From: Ulota crispa
Lineage: Eukaryota; Streptophyta; Bryopsida; Orthotrichales; Orthotrichaceae
Assembly: GCA_963920765.1 (NCBI GenBank)
Contig: OY987252.1
Span: 1,738,501 to 1,802,500, forward strand
Direction of reading: 5' to 3'
DNA: 64,000 nt
The translations under genes and the position numbers were made by a program. Below the pieces are notes generated by a model. It did no database searches, was not told the DNA's origin, and saw nothing but the letters and a program-made list of their open reading frames with translations. Of the stretch, positions 23,940 to 35,261 are shown one piece after another. Numbering within the stretch: position 1 is the first letter of the stretch; the number at the start of each line of letters is the position of its first letter.

Positions 23940-25560
23940 TGCTTAGTAATCATTTAGAATTAACCTCTAAAGTCATATGTCTACAAAGGACTCATGTAAA
24001 GGGGGAGAACACTAAGAATGTGTCATTTTATTCCACAATAATTCCTCAACGGTAGCTTACAAGATCCTCACCATGTGGTTCAACAATCAAATTATGATAG
24101 CTGCTTTTACAGTGAGAATCACTCCCTTATTGCAGCAAAATTCAAAGGGTTTAGGATTTAGGGTTCTTTATTGGGATTATGTCATAGAATTACCCAAAAA
24201 TTCCCAAAAGCCCCTTACATTACCCTAACCACAAGGTTCAAAATTTACTGCATTCTAGCATTGCTTGCTGATCATTAAGTATTATCCTCTTAGTTCATGT
24301 AACTACAGGGTGTCTAGGCCTCTAGGGTATTGGAGACCCCATTTACAAAAATGTCAACTAATTCAAGAAATGATCCCAATTGCACCTTCACATTTGCTCA
24401 CTATTTGAAGAAGTTGTCATTCCATTCCATCCTTGATTGCTATTCATTTGGAAGTAACTCCGTAATTCATGTAAACATTGATGGGTTTAGGATGTAAGGG
24501 GAGCCCAATGGGATTGGGTCAACTCATTCCACAAAAACTCTCCGCAACCCCTTTTGCTACCTTGACCGGGTAGATAAGTATTCATCTTGTTCTAAAATTT
24601 TTATTGTATTTATTGAAAGTTAACTCTTTTGTTCATCTTAACTAAAAAGGGATACGGTATAAGAGGAGTCCAATGAGTTTGGGTCAATTAATTCCACATA
24701 TAATCTCCATACCCCCTTATTCTATCGTGACCACGTGGTTCATTTTTTGTCTCATTCTGACCTTGGTTGCTAATCATTAAGAGTTAACCCATTAGTCCAC
24801 AGAAACTAAAAAGGGATAGGGTATAAAGGGAGTCCAATGAGAATGGCTCAATTAAATCCACAAAGAATTTCCCAATACCCCTTACAATACCTTGACCAAG
24901 TGGTTAATTTTTTAATCCATTCTTACTTTGCTTGCTTTTCATTTAGAATTAACGGCGTAGATCATGTAAACTAAAAACGCATAGGGTATATGAAGGGCCC
25001 ATCGATATTAGGTCAATTAATTCCACAAAAATTCCACATAGTTGCTTACAATACTTGAACCACGTAAATTAAATTTTTATATCATTTTGATCTGTTTTGC
25101 TACTCATTTAGAATTAACCCCTTCAATCATGTAAACTAGACACACATAGAGTATAAAGGGGGCCCAATGATATTGGGTCAATTCACTCCATAAAAATTCC
25201 TTGTAAGGCCTTACAATACCTTGACCAAGTGGTTCAGTTTTCAATCCATTCTAATCTTTTTTGCTATTTATTTAGAATTAACTCCTTACTTCATGTAGAT
25301 TAGGAACACATAGGGTATAAGGGGGGCCCAACGATATTGGGTCAATTAATTCCACAAAAATTCCCTTTAGCCCCTTACAATACCCTGACTATGTGGTTCA
25401 ATTTTTAATCCATTCCAACCTTGATTGCTACTCATGTTGGATTAACCCTTTCATTCATGTAAATTGCAAAGGGTTTTGGGTTTAGGGGGCCTTCACTTGG
25501 ATTATTTCAACCAAATCCACAACAATTACACAATGAGCCTTGTAGTACAATCATTATGTG
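23940..25560 (+). repeat. 165-bp satellite array (about ten degenerate units)
   Basis: Equivalent points around 'GGGCCCAATGATATTGGGTC' start at about 24,338, 24,504, 24,669, 24,833, 24,998, 25,163, 25,327 and 25,490, i.e. every 163-166 bp. More divergent units lead in from about 24,007 and 24,166. Each unit also holds 'AATTCCACAAAAATTCC', 'CCCCTTACAATACC', 'CATTCTAACCTTG', 'ATTTAGAATTAACC' and 'TCATGTAAACTA'. Unrelated to the 174-bp family. Confidence 0.9.
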
Positions 25561-26150
25561 ATACTAATATCATTCCAATGGTATGCAATTGAACTTACTG
25601 AATAGTTCACCTAAACCACAAACTTAGGGATGAGATAATGGAGTCCTCCTATGAAGGGATCATCTTAAAGTGGACCTCTTACGTCCTCTTGAGTTCAAGG
25701 ATATAATTTTATGATCCATCTATAAATTGAAGGTAAGAAAGTCCATTAACTCTACCATATTCACATATCTTGGATAGGTCACAAGTGTTTATTTGTTTAG
25801 GACATCATTGGTTTATTTTCATCTTAAAACTATAATATAACAAATAATTTTATGATTGGATTAGTGATATGTAATTATAGTTTATCTATGAAAGGGTTTG
25901 ATTCTTGTCTTCACACCTTTTGAAATCTAAAAGAGATTAAAGAAGTCATACTCTAAGGTCACAACTTTTCCTAGGAGCAAAAACGCTTGAAGAATGTGAG
26001 AAATATCTGAATCATAATGTTCTTCCATTTATTATTTGAATTAGAAGATATGAATGTACTAAAGGAAATAAAATAAAGATATGACATAATTGTATGTGGC
26101 ACCATTACAATTATACACACACACTAAAAGAATATGAAAGATGTTCTAAA
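25561..26150. other. AT-rich spacer
   Basis: Nothing recognised apart from the 8-bp duplication GTTCTAAA (26,143-26,150) that borders the MITE at 26,151. Confidence 0.5.
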
Positions 26151-26396
26151 CAAGGTTGTTACATTGGGCGAGATTTTGCTATTGGACAGGGCAAGTAGAC
26201 AGACAAACGGGTCCAAATGGGGTGGTTGTCCACTCTAAAATTAAGAAGTAGATGTTCTGGCATAAGTGCAAGGTTGTGTCAAAACCTATATTGAAATAAA
26301 ATACTAGAAAAAAAGGTATATGTGTCCGTGCCTTCACCATTTATATTTGCGTCGGATGGACAAACGGGTAAGAATTGGTCCAATGTAACAACCATG
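26151..26396. mobile_element. hAT-type MITE, copy B (246 bp)
   Basis: Ends CAAGGTTGTTACATTGGGC and CCAATGTAACAACCATG are inverted repeats matching copy A (9,104-9,471). Flanked by an exact 8-bp duplication GTTCTAAA (26,143-26,150 and 26,397-26,404). No coding sequence. Confidence 0.92.
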
Positions 26397-27001
26397 GTTC
26401 TAAACAAAATAATGTACTATCAACATTCATCTTTTAGGAGTAACACTAATTCAAATTCTTCTTCAAATAAATCAAGTAACAATTTCAAATAATGCTAATG
26501 ATTGTGTCTTGCAATAGCAAATAATTATCAAGAACTTATACAATAATTGAATTTGTAGATAAATAAGGTATCTTAGTAAAATATGATTATAAATTTATTA
26601 ATTTGGACCTTGTTGACAAATATTGAAATGTGAGCAGTTAAAATACTGACAAGCAAATTAGTGATGTTGCTGGTAGCTTTGAAATATATAACAAAATGAA
26701 TAAGATTATTAATGCAAGTTTAAAATACTTAAATTCATTGTAGATGAAAATAATCACAGATAACAAAAAATCCTCATTTGAACTAAACTAAAATTTGTGG
26801 CAATAATTTATCATTTAGCATTAAAAATGTTAAGCTAATGTTTGAACACTGTTGAAATAGGCATACTTAGCTTTGAAAACAGATATCACAAATTTAAAAT
26901 GGACATGGATCACTAGGGGTTTAAGGTTGCTTATTGGTGGGATTAATCTAGCTATTCACCTTCATCATTGACAGGTTAGTAATAATCTACATCATGCGCA
27001 C
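26397..27001. other. AT-rich spacer
   Basis: Very AT-rich; no coding signal, array or palindrome seen. Confidence 0.5.
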
Positions 27002-28283
27002 TTGAGTGCTCTGGCACCCAAAAATTCTAGATCTGATGGAGACAATGGCGCTTTCATGTGGCGGCTTCATCATGAGCGCGTTTCCAAAACAGGAACGCAA
27101 GCGAGTTCCCATTGGATGGGAACTATGTCTTCTACTTTCCCCCTAATGCAATACAAGTTTTTTTGTTGTCCTCCAAATGTTTGTTTTGTTTTCAGCCTTG
27201 CGCAATTAGAATTGTTGCTTGCGGTTTTACATTTCAACCCCGCTTTATTAGTCAAATATTGCTTTGCGTAGATTGTTGATCAGGTACTTGTTGCGGCGAC
27301 ATAGGCATTTGTCAGTGGGGCAACATTTGCTGCGAGGCGCAATGATCTTTGCATGCCTAGAGCATCATCAAGCTTGAGCACTAAACCCTGGTAAGGAATC
27401 ACAACTCTCTTTGACAATTCAACAATGAAGTTGTTTGGACGCCTCTAGCAATGCTTTGCTATAGGAAAATTTGTCATTGCAGATCAGTAGTCTTCATTGG
27501 CTAAAAATGTAGCTCTATGGAAGATTGTAGTGAGGGCATGGGTTGCAGTATGTGTTGCTATTGAAGTTGTGAAACATGGTATTGATCAAGAGGAAACATG
27601 GAAATGGGTGAATGTTGTATTGGTCCACAAAATTGTGATACAACAATTAGGATCGTTTTGTTTTGTTGTCTATGCTAAGCATATTAGAGTTTAGCAAAGT
27701 AATGCTTGCAAGTTTATTGGGTGCAAGGATGTGGTTGCAATGATTAGAATAAGCTGGGACTCCTATTGCTATTATTTAGATTCAATTGTGTGTGACATAC
27801 TAGTAATCCTAGATGCTAATGAAGCAGATTAGCATTTTACAGTGGCAGAAATTGAGAGGGTACGGACAACAACACAAGAGGAAATCCAATGTTTGGCGAG
27901 AGTAACAAAGTTCATTGGCGTTGGATGTGATTAACTTTCAAAGCTGCAAATTTTGCACAAGTGCATTGCAAATCGAATTTTGCAGTTAGTTGATTATTCT
28001 TGTATTGATACATGTGATTGTATTAGTTAATTGGTTGAGGTAATGCAAGCGCGTGACAACAAAAAATTTAACTATAACATAGAAATGTCTACCGCTCTTG
28101 AAATAGATCATACGGAACTATGCCGTACAGTTGACAAGAGCATGTGTTATGATTTGCAAGCCTCCGGTATTGTTGCATTGCTGTTGTGACAAATGAAACG
28201 TTCATTGTCATTAGCAACTGCTTCTCTTGCAATGGCGCCTCCTGCTCAAAGAGTGGCAAGCAATCCTGTATGGAATCACCCAT
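27002..28283 (+). pseudogene. Coding-like stretch, unidentified, possible first exons of the 29-37 kb region
   Basis: A plus-strand frame with few stops: 27,497-27,694 (MAKNVALWKIVVRAWVAV) continues past a TAG through KFIGCKDVVAMIRISWDSY and, after another stop, FTVAEIERVRTTTQEEIQ (to about 27,930). A separate open stretch at 27,002-27,160 begins MSALAPKNSRSD. No domain recognised. The strand and the mostly-TAG decay match the coding region downstream, but I see no direct link. Confidence 0.35.
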
Positions 28284-28419
28284 AAGTTGTTCATATCTTC
28301 ATATCTCACTCCTTGCTCATATGACATAGAACAAAAACCAAACATTCACTGCACAAAAAATGTCAAGATGACAGCAAGGTATATGACAAAATTAATTGGA
28401 CAATTACAATATTACTATG

Positions 28420-29196
28420 TATCCGAGGATTGCCCAATGATGACCCCAAAAATCTGATATGCGACAACAATATGCAGCGGGGCGCATGTCATGTATGTGA
28501 CATCCGGGGATTCTCCAACAAATTGTGATGCAACAAAATGCATTCCAAAACCATCTGGGGATCCCTAGATGGCAAATCCTCTCTGCCTTAGATTAAGATA
28601 ATGACCAGAATCCATGAACAGCAGAGAATTAGGAACTTGGGAACTATATCTAGGGATTCCTTGATAAGTAGGTCACAATAGAGTAAGTGTACACGAAATG
28701 GAACTCAGTTACACAATTGTTCCTATCAAACTATGATAACTCCATCCAAAGATCTCTAGATAGATTAATCTAGTTTGCAAGCATAGGTTTAAGACTATTT
28801 GGGGATCCCCCGGTAAAGAAACAATGAGCTCCAGCGCAAGGACTTCAAGGACCGCGGATCCTCAAATGGCAAGTTATGTAGTGCTCATTTCATTTGAGGA
28901 TCCCCCGATAGAATGGCTATGATGGAAAGGAAATATTCATGAGTAATGGTGGATATCCGGATACAAAATTGCACTACTTGCAGCCTGTCCGGGGATCCCC
29001 TGATAGAAATATGGCATCAACAATTATATGGATAGTAGTGTAAATGAATTCATGGACAAGATACATCACGTTCCGCATTGCATCCGGAGATCCCTTGATG
29101 ACTTCTTAGTGGCAAACCAAACAGTAGAGAGATCCTATCAGTGACATTGTGCCAGGAATTGAATACTCATACATTACCAGGGGATCCCCCAATGAG
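28420..29196. repeat. Palindrome cluster 3 (eleven copies)
   Basis: Eleven GGATCC-centred palindromes in 780 bp, with start-to-start spacings of 81, 51, 95, 96, 54, 53, 41, 95, 95 and 94 bp, mostly near 50 or twice that. The sequence between is unique and non-coding, except that the last copy is read in the ORF from 29,149 as TRGSPNE. Confidence 0.88.
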
Positions 29197-31618
29197 TTCA
29201 CCTTTCTATGTTTTGATGTTAGGTATATTCAAATGTGCAAACCTAGTGACAACAGTAAAGCTTCAGAGGAGCAAAGATCTGTAAGGCTGGCGCATTACAT
29301 TGACCAATGGGCTCCGTTGTTTACATATGAAGGACTTAACCCGCCAAATGCAGTGTTAAGGTGCTACAAAAAAGTAACGGCCTAGGATCTGGAATGGAAG
29401 GCCGTGCCCAATTCAGATGTCCTCATCTACCCTTAGCTTGTGGATGGCACCGGAAGCCATCAAAGGCATGGCCTAAATGTTGTTGACATGCAAGGACTGG
29501 ACAATAATTTAGTGCTTGTTGTTGTCATTGAGAAACGCCCGGGATCAAACAACATCCTATACTATGGGTTGATTTTGGACTACACTGTCCTGTCAAAATC
29601 GCTTGTTAAGATTTTGATCGAGCAAGGATTGTTGCTTAGCCACAACAACTGTCTAACTTTTAGTCAACATGAAATGAAAGTTTAGTGGAGTATGATAGAA
29701 GAAGCCTGAGTAGCTAAGGAATCCAATGTAAACAAAGTTATTGTTAGACCATAGCGGCCATCACTGCAAAAGAAGAACAAGAAGAGAAATGCCATGGTTG
29801 GGGCTCTGAGTTACGTAGCCGAACCATCAGAGTTGGGAAAAAAACATAAGTCAGAGCTTGAACTTTACAAATGTGTGAAGATGGACGAGGTAGATGTTCA
29901 AAAGCTCACTACGGCGCACATGAAGAAAGTGAGAGCACTCTACAAGAAGAGCTTCGACCCATTCTACAAGTGGAGGAGGAAAGCATTTGCAAAGGACAAC
30001 AGCAACCTACTACATGTCAACTTCAAGTATCTACACAGGGCCCTGCATAGAAAACTTGTGTACAGACCTATCATTGACAAGCAATTACAAGGGATAAAAA
30101 ATAACGCTTGAATATAAGGTGACTTCCACGGCAAGCACTGGTACATTGTTGTTCTTCCGCTCAAAATGAGTGGTTACGGTTCCAATGGTGTGGATGATTA
30201 TTACGACGCGGCCCTAAAGAAATTGGACATCAAGGAGAAATCCCACTAATATATCATTGGTGGGCAACACATGGTGGAAGCGTACAAGCAGCTAGTCACT
30301 GTCGATGAGTTTGATGATGATGGCAAGAAGGAGGAGGCATCCACATTCAACATAGTCTTGGTGTGGGCTCCTCAAGACAATTTCAACCAATTGGTGCACC
30401 TGCCGAAGGCCCTCAACCAAAATATTGCTGAGAACCAAAAGGAGCAGACCTTCATCTAGCAGCTAAGGACCGCCAAAATCCGTTGGAGACTAATGGAAAG
30501 TTTGCAGCCCTCTTTAAATGGGAGACATCACTCAGAGGAGTATTATGTAAGCCTCTTGACCAATGAGAATTATATCATGTATCTTCTATTTGGGGATCCC
30601 CAGATAGATAGTTGGACATCTTGGAAAATGTTAGTTACCAATCCTCTAATGTTTGTCCTTGTCTGCACAAAAATTCTTTCCATCACTTGTCACTATATTC
30701 TCCAATTCAAAAGCCAGTGACAAAAATAGCGAGTCCAGAATATTGTTGATGTTTCTTGAAAATGACCTCAATGTTGAAAGGTGGTACTCAATTGAAGAGC
30801 AATACATGAAAGGATATCTATCGGACGTTGCCGATAAAATCAACGACAGCGGCAAGGCTAAAAGGAAACCCCTCACCAAGTCCAATTTCAAATTCATGTA
30901 TGGGCTACGCGCAGAGGACGTTTTTGTGATTGCTGAGCAGGTTGAAGCAAAGACAAAATGCATGAAGAGCTCAAAGGGGCAGAATATTACCGGCAATGTT
31001 TCGTTGCCATTGAAGGATGTAGCAAAGCGTATCTGTCTTCATTGCATGATGAAGAATGAGCTTATGAATCACTACAAGAATTTCCTGCTTTGTTGTAAGA
31101 AGCCAAAGTATGTTGACTACACAATTGCAGAGTGGGATTTGCTAGCAGCGGAGAAGAACAAAATAGAGGACAATATCAAGCTCTGGGTCAATAGAGCACT
31201 AGAAATAGTAGCAAGGAGGCAATGGTTTGAAGAACAAAACTAGCCAATCAACAAAAATTATGACCCAGTCAAATGTTTGGCCTTCATTAAAGAAATGTGG
31301 AGGCTAGCAAAGGAAGTCGCCCCCGCTCATTGTGGCATCGTGGACAGGGACAAGGAGTACAAAAATAGTCACCTTTGCATGACCATGGATTCCAAAACCT
31401 GGAATTTAGGCGAGTTGTTATCAACACTTGACATCCCGACATGGAGGGGAGTAAATGTGCATCACATGTACTTCTGCTTTATGTTAGAGGAGGCAGAAAA
31501 TGGAAGTGTAGGCTCTATCAAACTAGAAGAGCGGCAATAGAGAAAATTGTTCAATGTCCTTGAGCTGAATGTTCCAAGCCAGCAGCTGTCTGTAATTGCC
31601 AGATCGCCTGCCGTGATT
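29149..31618 (+). pseudogene. Decayed gene with ParB/sulfiredoxin-like motif, 5' part
   Basis: Plus-strand blocks in one direction, broken by stops: 29,149-29,690; 29,794-30,111 (lysine-rich; NFKYLHRALH, RPIIDKQLQGIKNN); 30,115-30,459 (GDFHGKHWYIVVLPL, then YIIGGQHMVEAYKQL, then FNIVLVWAPQDNF and QNIAENQKEQTFI); and, after a palindrome-bearing interval (30,589), 30,754-31,243 (helical, KRKPLTKSNFKFMYGL) and 31,277-31,618. The order 'replaceable positions / preferred values / I-x-G-G-Q-H-x-x-E-A' resembles the ParB/Srx fold, in which G-x-H-R-x-x-A is typical. That is an inference from a short motif; the rest is unidentified. The CACTA-type MITE at 31,619 interrupts the coding frame. Confidence 0.55.
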
Positions 31619-31793
31619 CACTACTAGAAAATTGTGTTAGAATCCACCTAAAAATGTAAGGTAGTTTATGTTGAGTTCCATGTTTCTAACACAAAATTTT
31701 GTTGAACAACGCAAAATTTTGCATTGGAAACATGGAACTCAAAATAAACTACCTTACAATTTTAGTGGATTCTAATGCAATTTTCTTCTAATG
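31619..31793. mobile_element. CACTA-type MITE 1 (175 bp), inserted in coding sequence
   Basis: It begins CACTACTAGAAAATTG and ends CAATTTTCTTCTAATG. Long arms of about 70 bp pair around a short centre (left 'GGTAGTTTATGTTGAGTTCC', right 'GGAACTCAAAATAAACTACC'). The CACTA start and 3-bp duplication ATT (31,616-31,618 and 31,794-31,796) are those of the CACTA/En-Spm superfamily. Removing it with one ATT joins the frames as SPAVI-LTNFEGSALIV with no shift. Confidence 0.92.
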
Positions 31794-31796
31794 ATT

Positions 31797-32541
31797 CTGA
31801 CAAATTTTGAGGGATCTGCATTGATTGTGACTCATATAAAGGCGCAGCAGAGGGAATCAAAGGCTAAAGTGTGGTCTCACCACTGTGTCAACTACTTCCC
31901 TGTTTCTAGCAATAATTTTTCTCGACCAGCCACTGGGACCAAATTCAACATAAACGTGGTCTTTCTTTTCAAGTATGACCTAAAGTAGAGCAAGCAAAAT
32001 TGCTTTGCTCTCAACTTCACTGGACTAAGGGCTCGAAGACCCTACTATAACACAGATGACACAAGGGATATGAATAGCTTCTAAAAGAGGAATAAGTTGC
32101 CATGGATGAGAGTGAAGATTGCCACTGATGTGTTCCTTGACCACATCACCAATAACATGATAGTAGTAATGTTAACGATGGTCTTGAATTCACTCATCTT
32201 GGGCTGGTGAGAGATCTACCATCTCCAAACCCTCTAATTAATAAACATTCTATCAAGCACCTTGTCGTAGGAGTGTTGACAGTTTTTTGATGGATTTTCT
32301 CAAGTTGGGCAAGCTAAGTGCATTTTCAGCACCTTATAGAGTCAAAGCGCAATCTTTTGGACGACAAATTTGGGAGCACGTCAGATTGGCAGATAATGCG
32401 AATGCAGATAATCTAATTGCTGATATTCCTAGAGTTGCTAATCCAGCTCCAAATGTAGTCTAGGAAGAACCGAGGGAAGAAACATTAGACCACATGGTTG
32501 GTTCTCAATACCTCGCCCGGAGGCGGCTCAACGATGTCAAG
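31797..32541 (+). pseudogene. Continuation of the ParB-like gene after the MITE
   Basis: The frame resumes as LTNFEGSALIVTHIKAQQ and runs to 31,988. Further blocks in changed frames follow (KLPWMRVKIATDVFLDHITNN, about 32,095-32,160). The last, 32,290-32,541, is 84 codons beginning MDFLKLGKLSAF with one TAG at 32,461-32,463, and ends exactly at a donor (AAG then GTACAA). It is phase 0 and joins the next three exons in phase. Confidence 0.55.
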
Positions 32542-32695
32542 GTACAAATTCTGAGCTGCCCATCTGTGGATCCCCAATGGCTGCGTTATAGATATCATTT
32601 GGTTGCTCTCATTGGGAGATTCCTCTATGCTCTTTGGTGTCTTCAATAAACACAACAGAGATCCTTCTCATTCTAACTCTGTTCCTTGATTTTAG

Positions 32696-32812
32696 GATTC
32701 CCACAATGAACCTCCTCGGTCTCAAAGAGGCAAGAGGATATCCACGCGATTGCCATCTAGGCACTCAACTCGGTCCCACAAACCCGTGCAATGTCGGCTC
32801 AGTGTTGTAGAG
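32696..32812 (+). pseudogene. Basic exon, 39 codons (phase 0)
   Basis: Bounded by TTTTAG before and GTTTGT after. Open throughout; begins DSHNEPPRSQRGKRIS, rich in Arg, Ser and His. The introns on both sides (32,542-32,695 and 32,813-32,968) each hold two GGATCC palindromes. Confidence 0.65.
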
Positions 32813-32968
32813 GTTTGTCTTTTTATCTAACCATTGGGGGATCCCTTGATGGATCTACCCTTGCATTGCAATACTCTCTCTCATCAGGGGATCCCCCGAT
32901 GCCATGAGTTGTTTGAATCAATAAACTCAATTCTAGTTTTAGTTTCTAACCACTTGAATTACTTTTAG

Positions 32969-33130
32969 GATTTGCTCCCAAAATCACCTTCGTTGCGTAG
33001 GGGTTACGGGAACCCAAGTTTGTTGGATCAGCGCCGAACTAGGGAGCCTTTGGCTGAACGACAGACAAGGAAGTCGTCCAGCTCCTTGGAATCCATTGAC
33101 GACAATCATGACTCACCTATGGTCAACTAG
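32969..33130 (+). pseudogene. Basic exon, 54 codons (phase 0)
   Basis: Bounded by ACTTTTAG before and GTTTGA after. Reads DLLPKSPSLRRGYGNPSLLD onward and ends with TAG at 33,128-33,130 directly before the donor, probably a mutated CAG. The next intron (33,131-33,328) again holds two palindromes, 49 bp apart. Confidence 0.65.
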
Positions 33131-33328
33131 GTTTGAACTTTTCATATTGTAAGCGTGTAGGTCAAGACATGGAACAATCAGTATTTGACACTTATCAGAG
33201 GATCCCGGATGCTAAACAATTTTGGGAGTTTTGATAACTTCTATCCGGAGATCCCCCGATGTCATTTGACTCTAGATAGAATCCTATTTGTTGATTATGA
33301 TGTTCATCAATTCTTGTTGCGTGTGCAG

Positions 33329-34360
33329 GATGCGCTTCAAGTACCATCTCAAAAGCAAACATAGACTTTGAGTCAGGTGAAGCAGAAGAACGTTGCTGGC
33401 CCTTTTGACAAATCCCCAACTCGGAGGTCTAATGCAAGTTTGGACCGGAGTGGTGCCAAGGCATCCAAGAAATTTTTTCCTGCGAGGAAGACGCGCAGTT
33501 CGTTGAAGAGGCCAGACTGCAAAAAGAAGGACCTTGCTCCATGGGCTTAGCGTGCCTAGGGTAATGCCAAAAAGAAATAGCCAGAGGTTGGGGTGTATCA
33601 GACTTTTGACATTGAAGATGACGCGGAAAAATTGGACGTGTCCAAGAGAGCTGAACGCATATGTCGTCAATCACTTGTAACCAGGCGTCCACCTCCCCCT
33701 ACAAGTAGGTTGATCCCGACAATTCCAGCCCCACCTACATTTGACCCTACCCAAGCGGCTGCCACCCCCTTTTCTCTGCTATTAGTGTCCAACCGTCCAC
33801 AACCTGCCGTAGCCCATTCACAGTAATCACTTGCACATCCTTGCTCTCGTCTTGTGGTTTTGTCTTCATCAACTTCAAGTGGAGGTCTCGGGGATTCAAA
33901 TGCAGGCATCAATGCATTGGAGGATCCACAGATACCCCGCAAACCCTCGCCTGATCCTATACATATTTCCATGGATGAGTCCCAATCAAGTCCTGTGGAA
34001 CTCATAACTGAGGAGGTTTGTTTCGACACATTGAAGGACATCCGTCCTTTTAGTCCTCCAACTACAATTGCTGGGCAGGCTTTATTGTATTCTCAAGTAA
34101 ATGTTGGCACACCATATGAAGGGCCGACTGTGACCATGACCAATGCATCACCCCTTAGCCCGTCAACTGCTCCTTTGCTGGGTGGTTTGGGTGTGGCCAA
34201 TTCTAATATTGCCACACAAGCAGAAGTTTTGACTGATTATGTTAGACTAAGGCATAGATTCAGCCAACTTGTTTTTTATTTCCAATTTCATTTTCCTCTA
34301 AAACATTTTCCTTTGTCAATTTCTTCTAGCAGATTTAAAGCCATGAGGCTACCGCTATGA
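33329..34360 (+). pseudogene. Long disordered exon (basic, Pro/Ser-rich)
   Basis: It follows GTGTGCAG and stays in one frame for about 1 kb with only five stops before its end (TAG at 33,362, 33,548, 33,557 and 33,578; TAA at 33,821). Contents: a lysine/arginine-rich first third (SPTRRSNASLDR, KKFFPARKTRSSLKR), an acidic patch (TFDIEDDAEKLD), then proline-rich and serine-rich sequence (TRRPPPPTSRLIPTIPAPP; DESQSSPVELI). This looks like a disordered nuclear protein or linker. The exon probably ends before 34,260; beyond that the frame reads like intron. It lies directly upstream of the FCP1-like domain. Confidence 0.6.
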
Positions 34361-34658
34361 TAAACTTACAATTCATCTTTTGTTTTTGATATTTGTCAAG
34401 AAGAGGAGCTAAATGAAGTAGATGAGTTGGGTAGTCCTTCACTGGCAAGACGGAATACACAGGGTTGTTAGGAAAAGGGGATGGGAGATGAAGAAGTTGC
34501 AGGTGCTGAGAATGACACCTTACTTTGAGACCAACATTGTCCCTTTGACTTCCCAATTTGGTTTCCCTGACGCTAACTTCTTGGCGTCATTGTCCTTTAT
34601 AGATTTACTAGTGCATATTCCATTATTGCCAATGCAGTTGAATGAGGTACCACTTTGA

Positions 34659-35261
34659 CGGTATACTGTAGTTTTAGACTTCAGCAGAGTTATCCTTCAC
34701 AAATATAGAGCCCAAGGAAAGAGCTGTTGTATCCAAAGACCAGGAGCTAGACAATTTTTGAACTGGCTGTATGCTAATGCAACACTCAGGTTCTAGAGTT
34801 GTGCTTCTCAATCTAATATGCAAGTTATGATTGAGTATTTGACACTTGACGTCTCATTTGGTGAACTGGACATTGCTATCTTAACACAGGTTGCTTGCAT
34901 AAAGTCCTTTTATAAGAGTCGTTGTAATCAAGATAAACCATATTTTCTTAAAGACTTAAGGACGTACGCAAAGGTGTGAGTGCATAACCCAACACTTAAA
35001 GACATTCTTTTAGTTGGTGATAGTCCTTATAAAAATCTTTTGAACAATATGTATTGCGCAATCCACCCTCTTTCATGGGATGGGGATCAAAATGACACTT
35101 TCCTCATTAATCTATTGATTCTGTGGCTTGGCGGACTTTACAGATCAAATTAGCTTGTTGTCACCTATGTCAGGAAAAATCCATTGCCGCAAAGCCAGAA
35201 ATGATTAGATGTGGACCCAGAATTAGTGAAGAGCATTTGGCAAGGACTACCACCACACTAG
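34659..35261 (+). pseudogene. FCP1-like (HAD superfamily) phosphatase domain, decayed
   Basis: Single frame with four in-frame stops before its end. In order: RYTVVLDFSRVILHKYRAQG (motif I region; the first Asp is kept but the usual D-x-D-x-T/V reads D-F-S-R-V), RPGARQFLNWLY, SNMQVMIEYL, KPYFLKDLRTYAK (the lysine motif), and ILLVGDSPYKNLLNN (acid motif near the end of FCP/SCP domains), then HPLSWDGDQNDTFL. The order and spacing match the FCP1 homology domain, which removes phosphate from RNA polymerase II tails and similar targets. The missing second Asp of motif I suggests that even the intact ancestor was not a standard phosphatase. Likely the C-terminal half of the gene that includes 32,290-34,360. 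Confidence 0.72.

Noticed and set aside
28420-29196. Regularly spaced palindromic repeats with unique spacers, resembling a CRISPR array
   Set aside because: Repeats are degenerate, spacing varies (41-96 bp), there are no cas genes, and the context is plant nuclear DNA with introns and LINEs.
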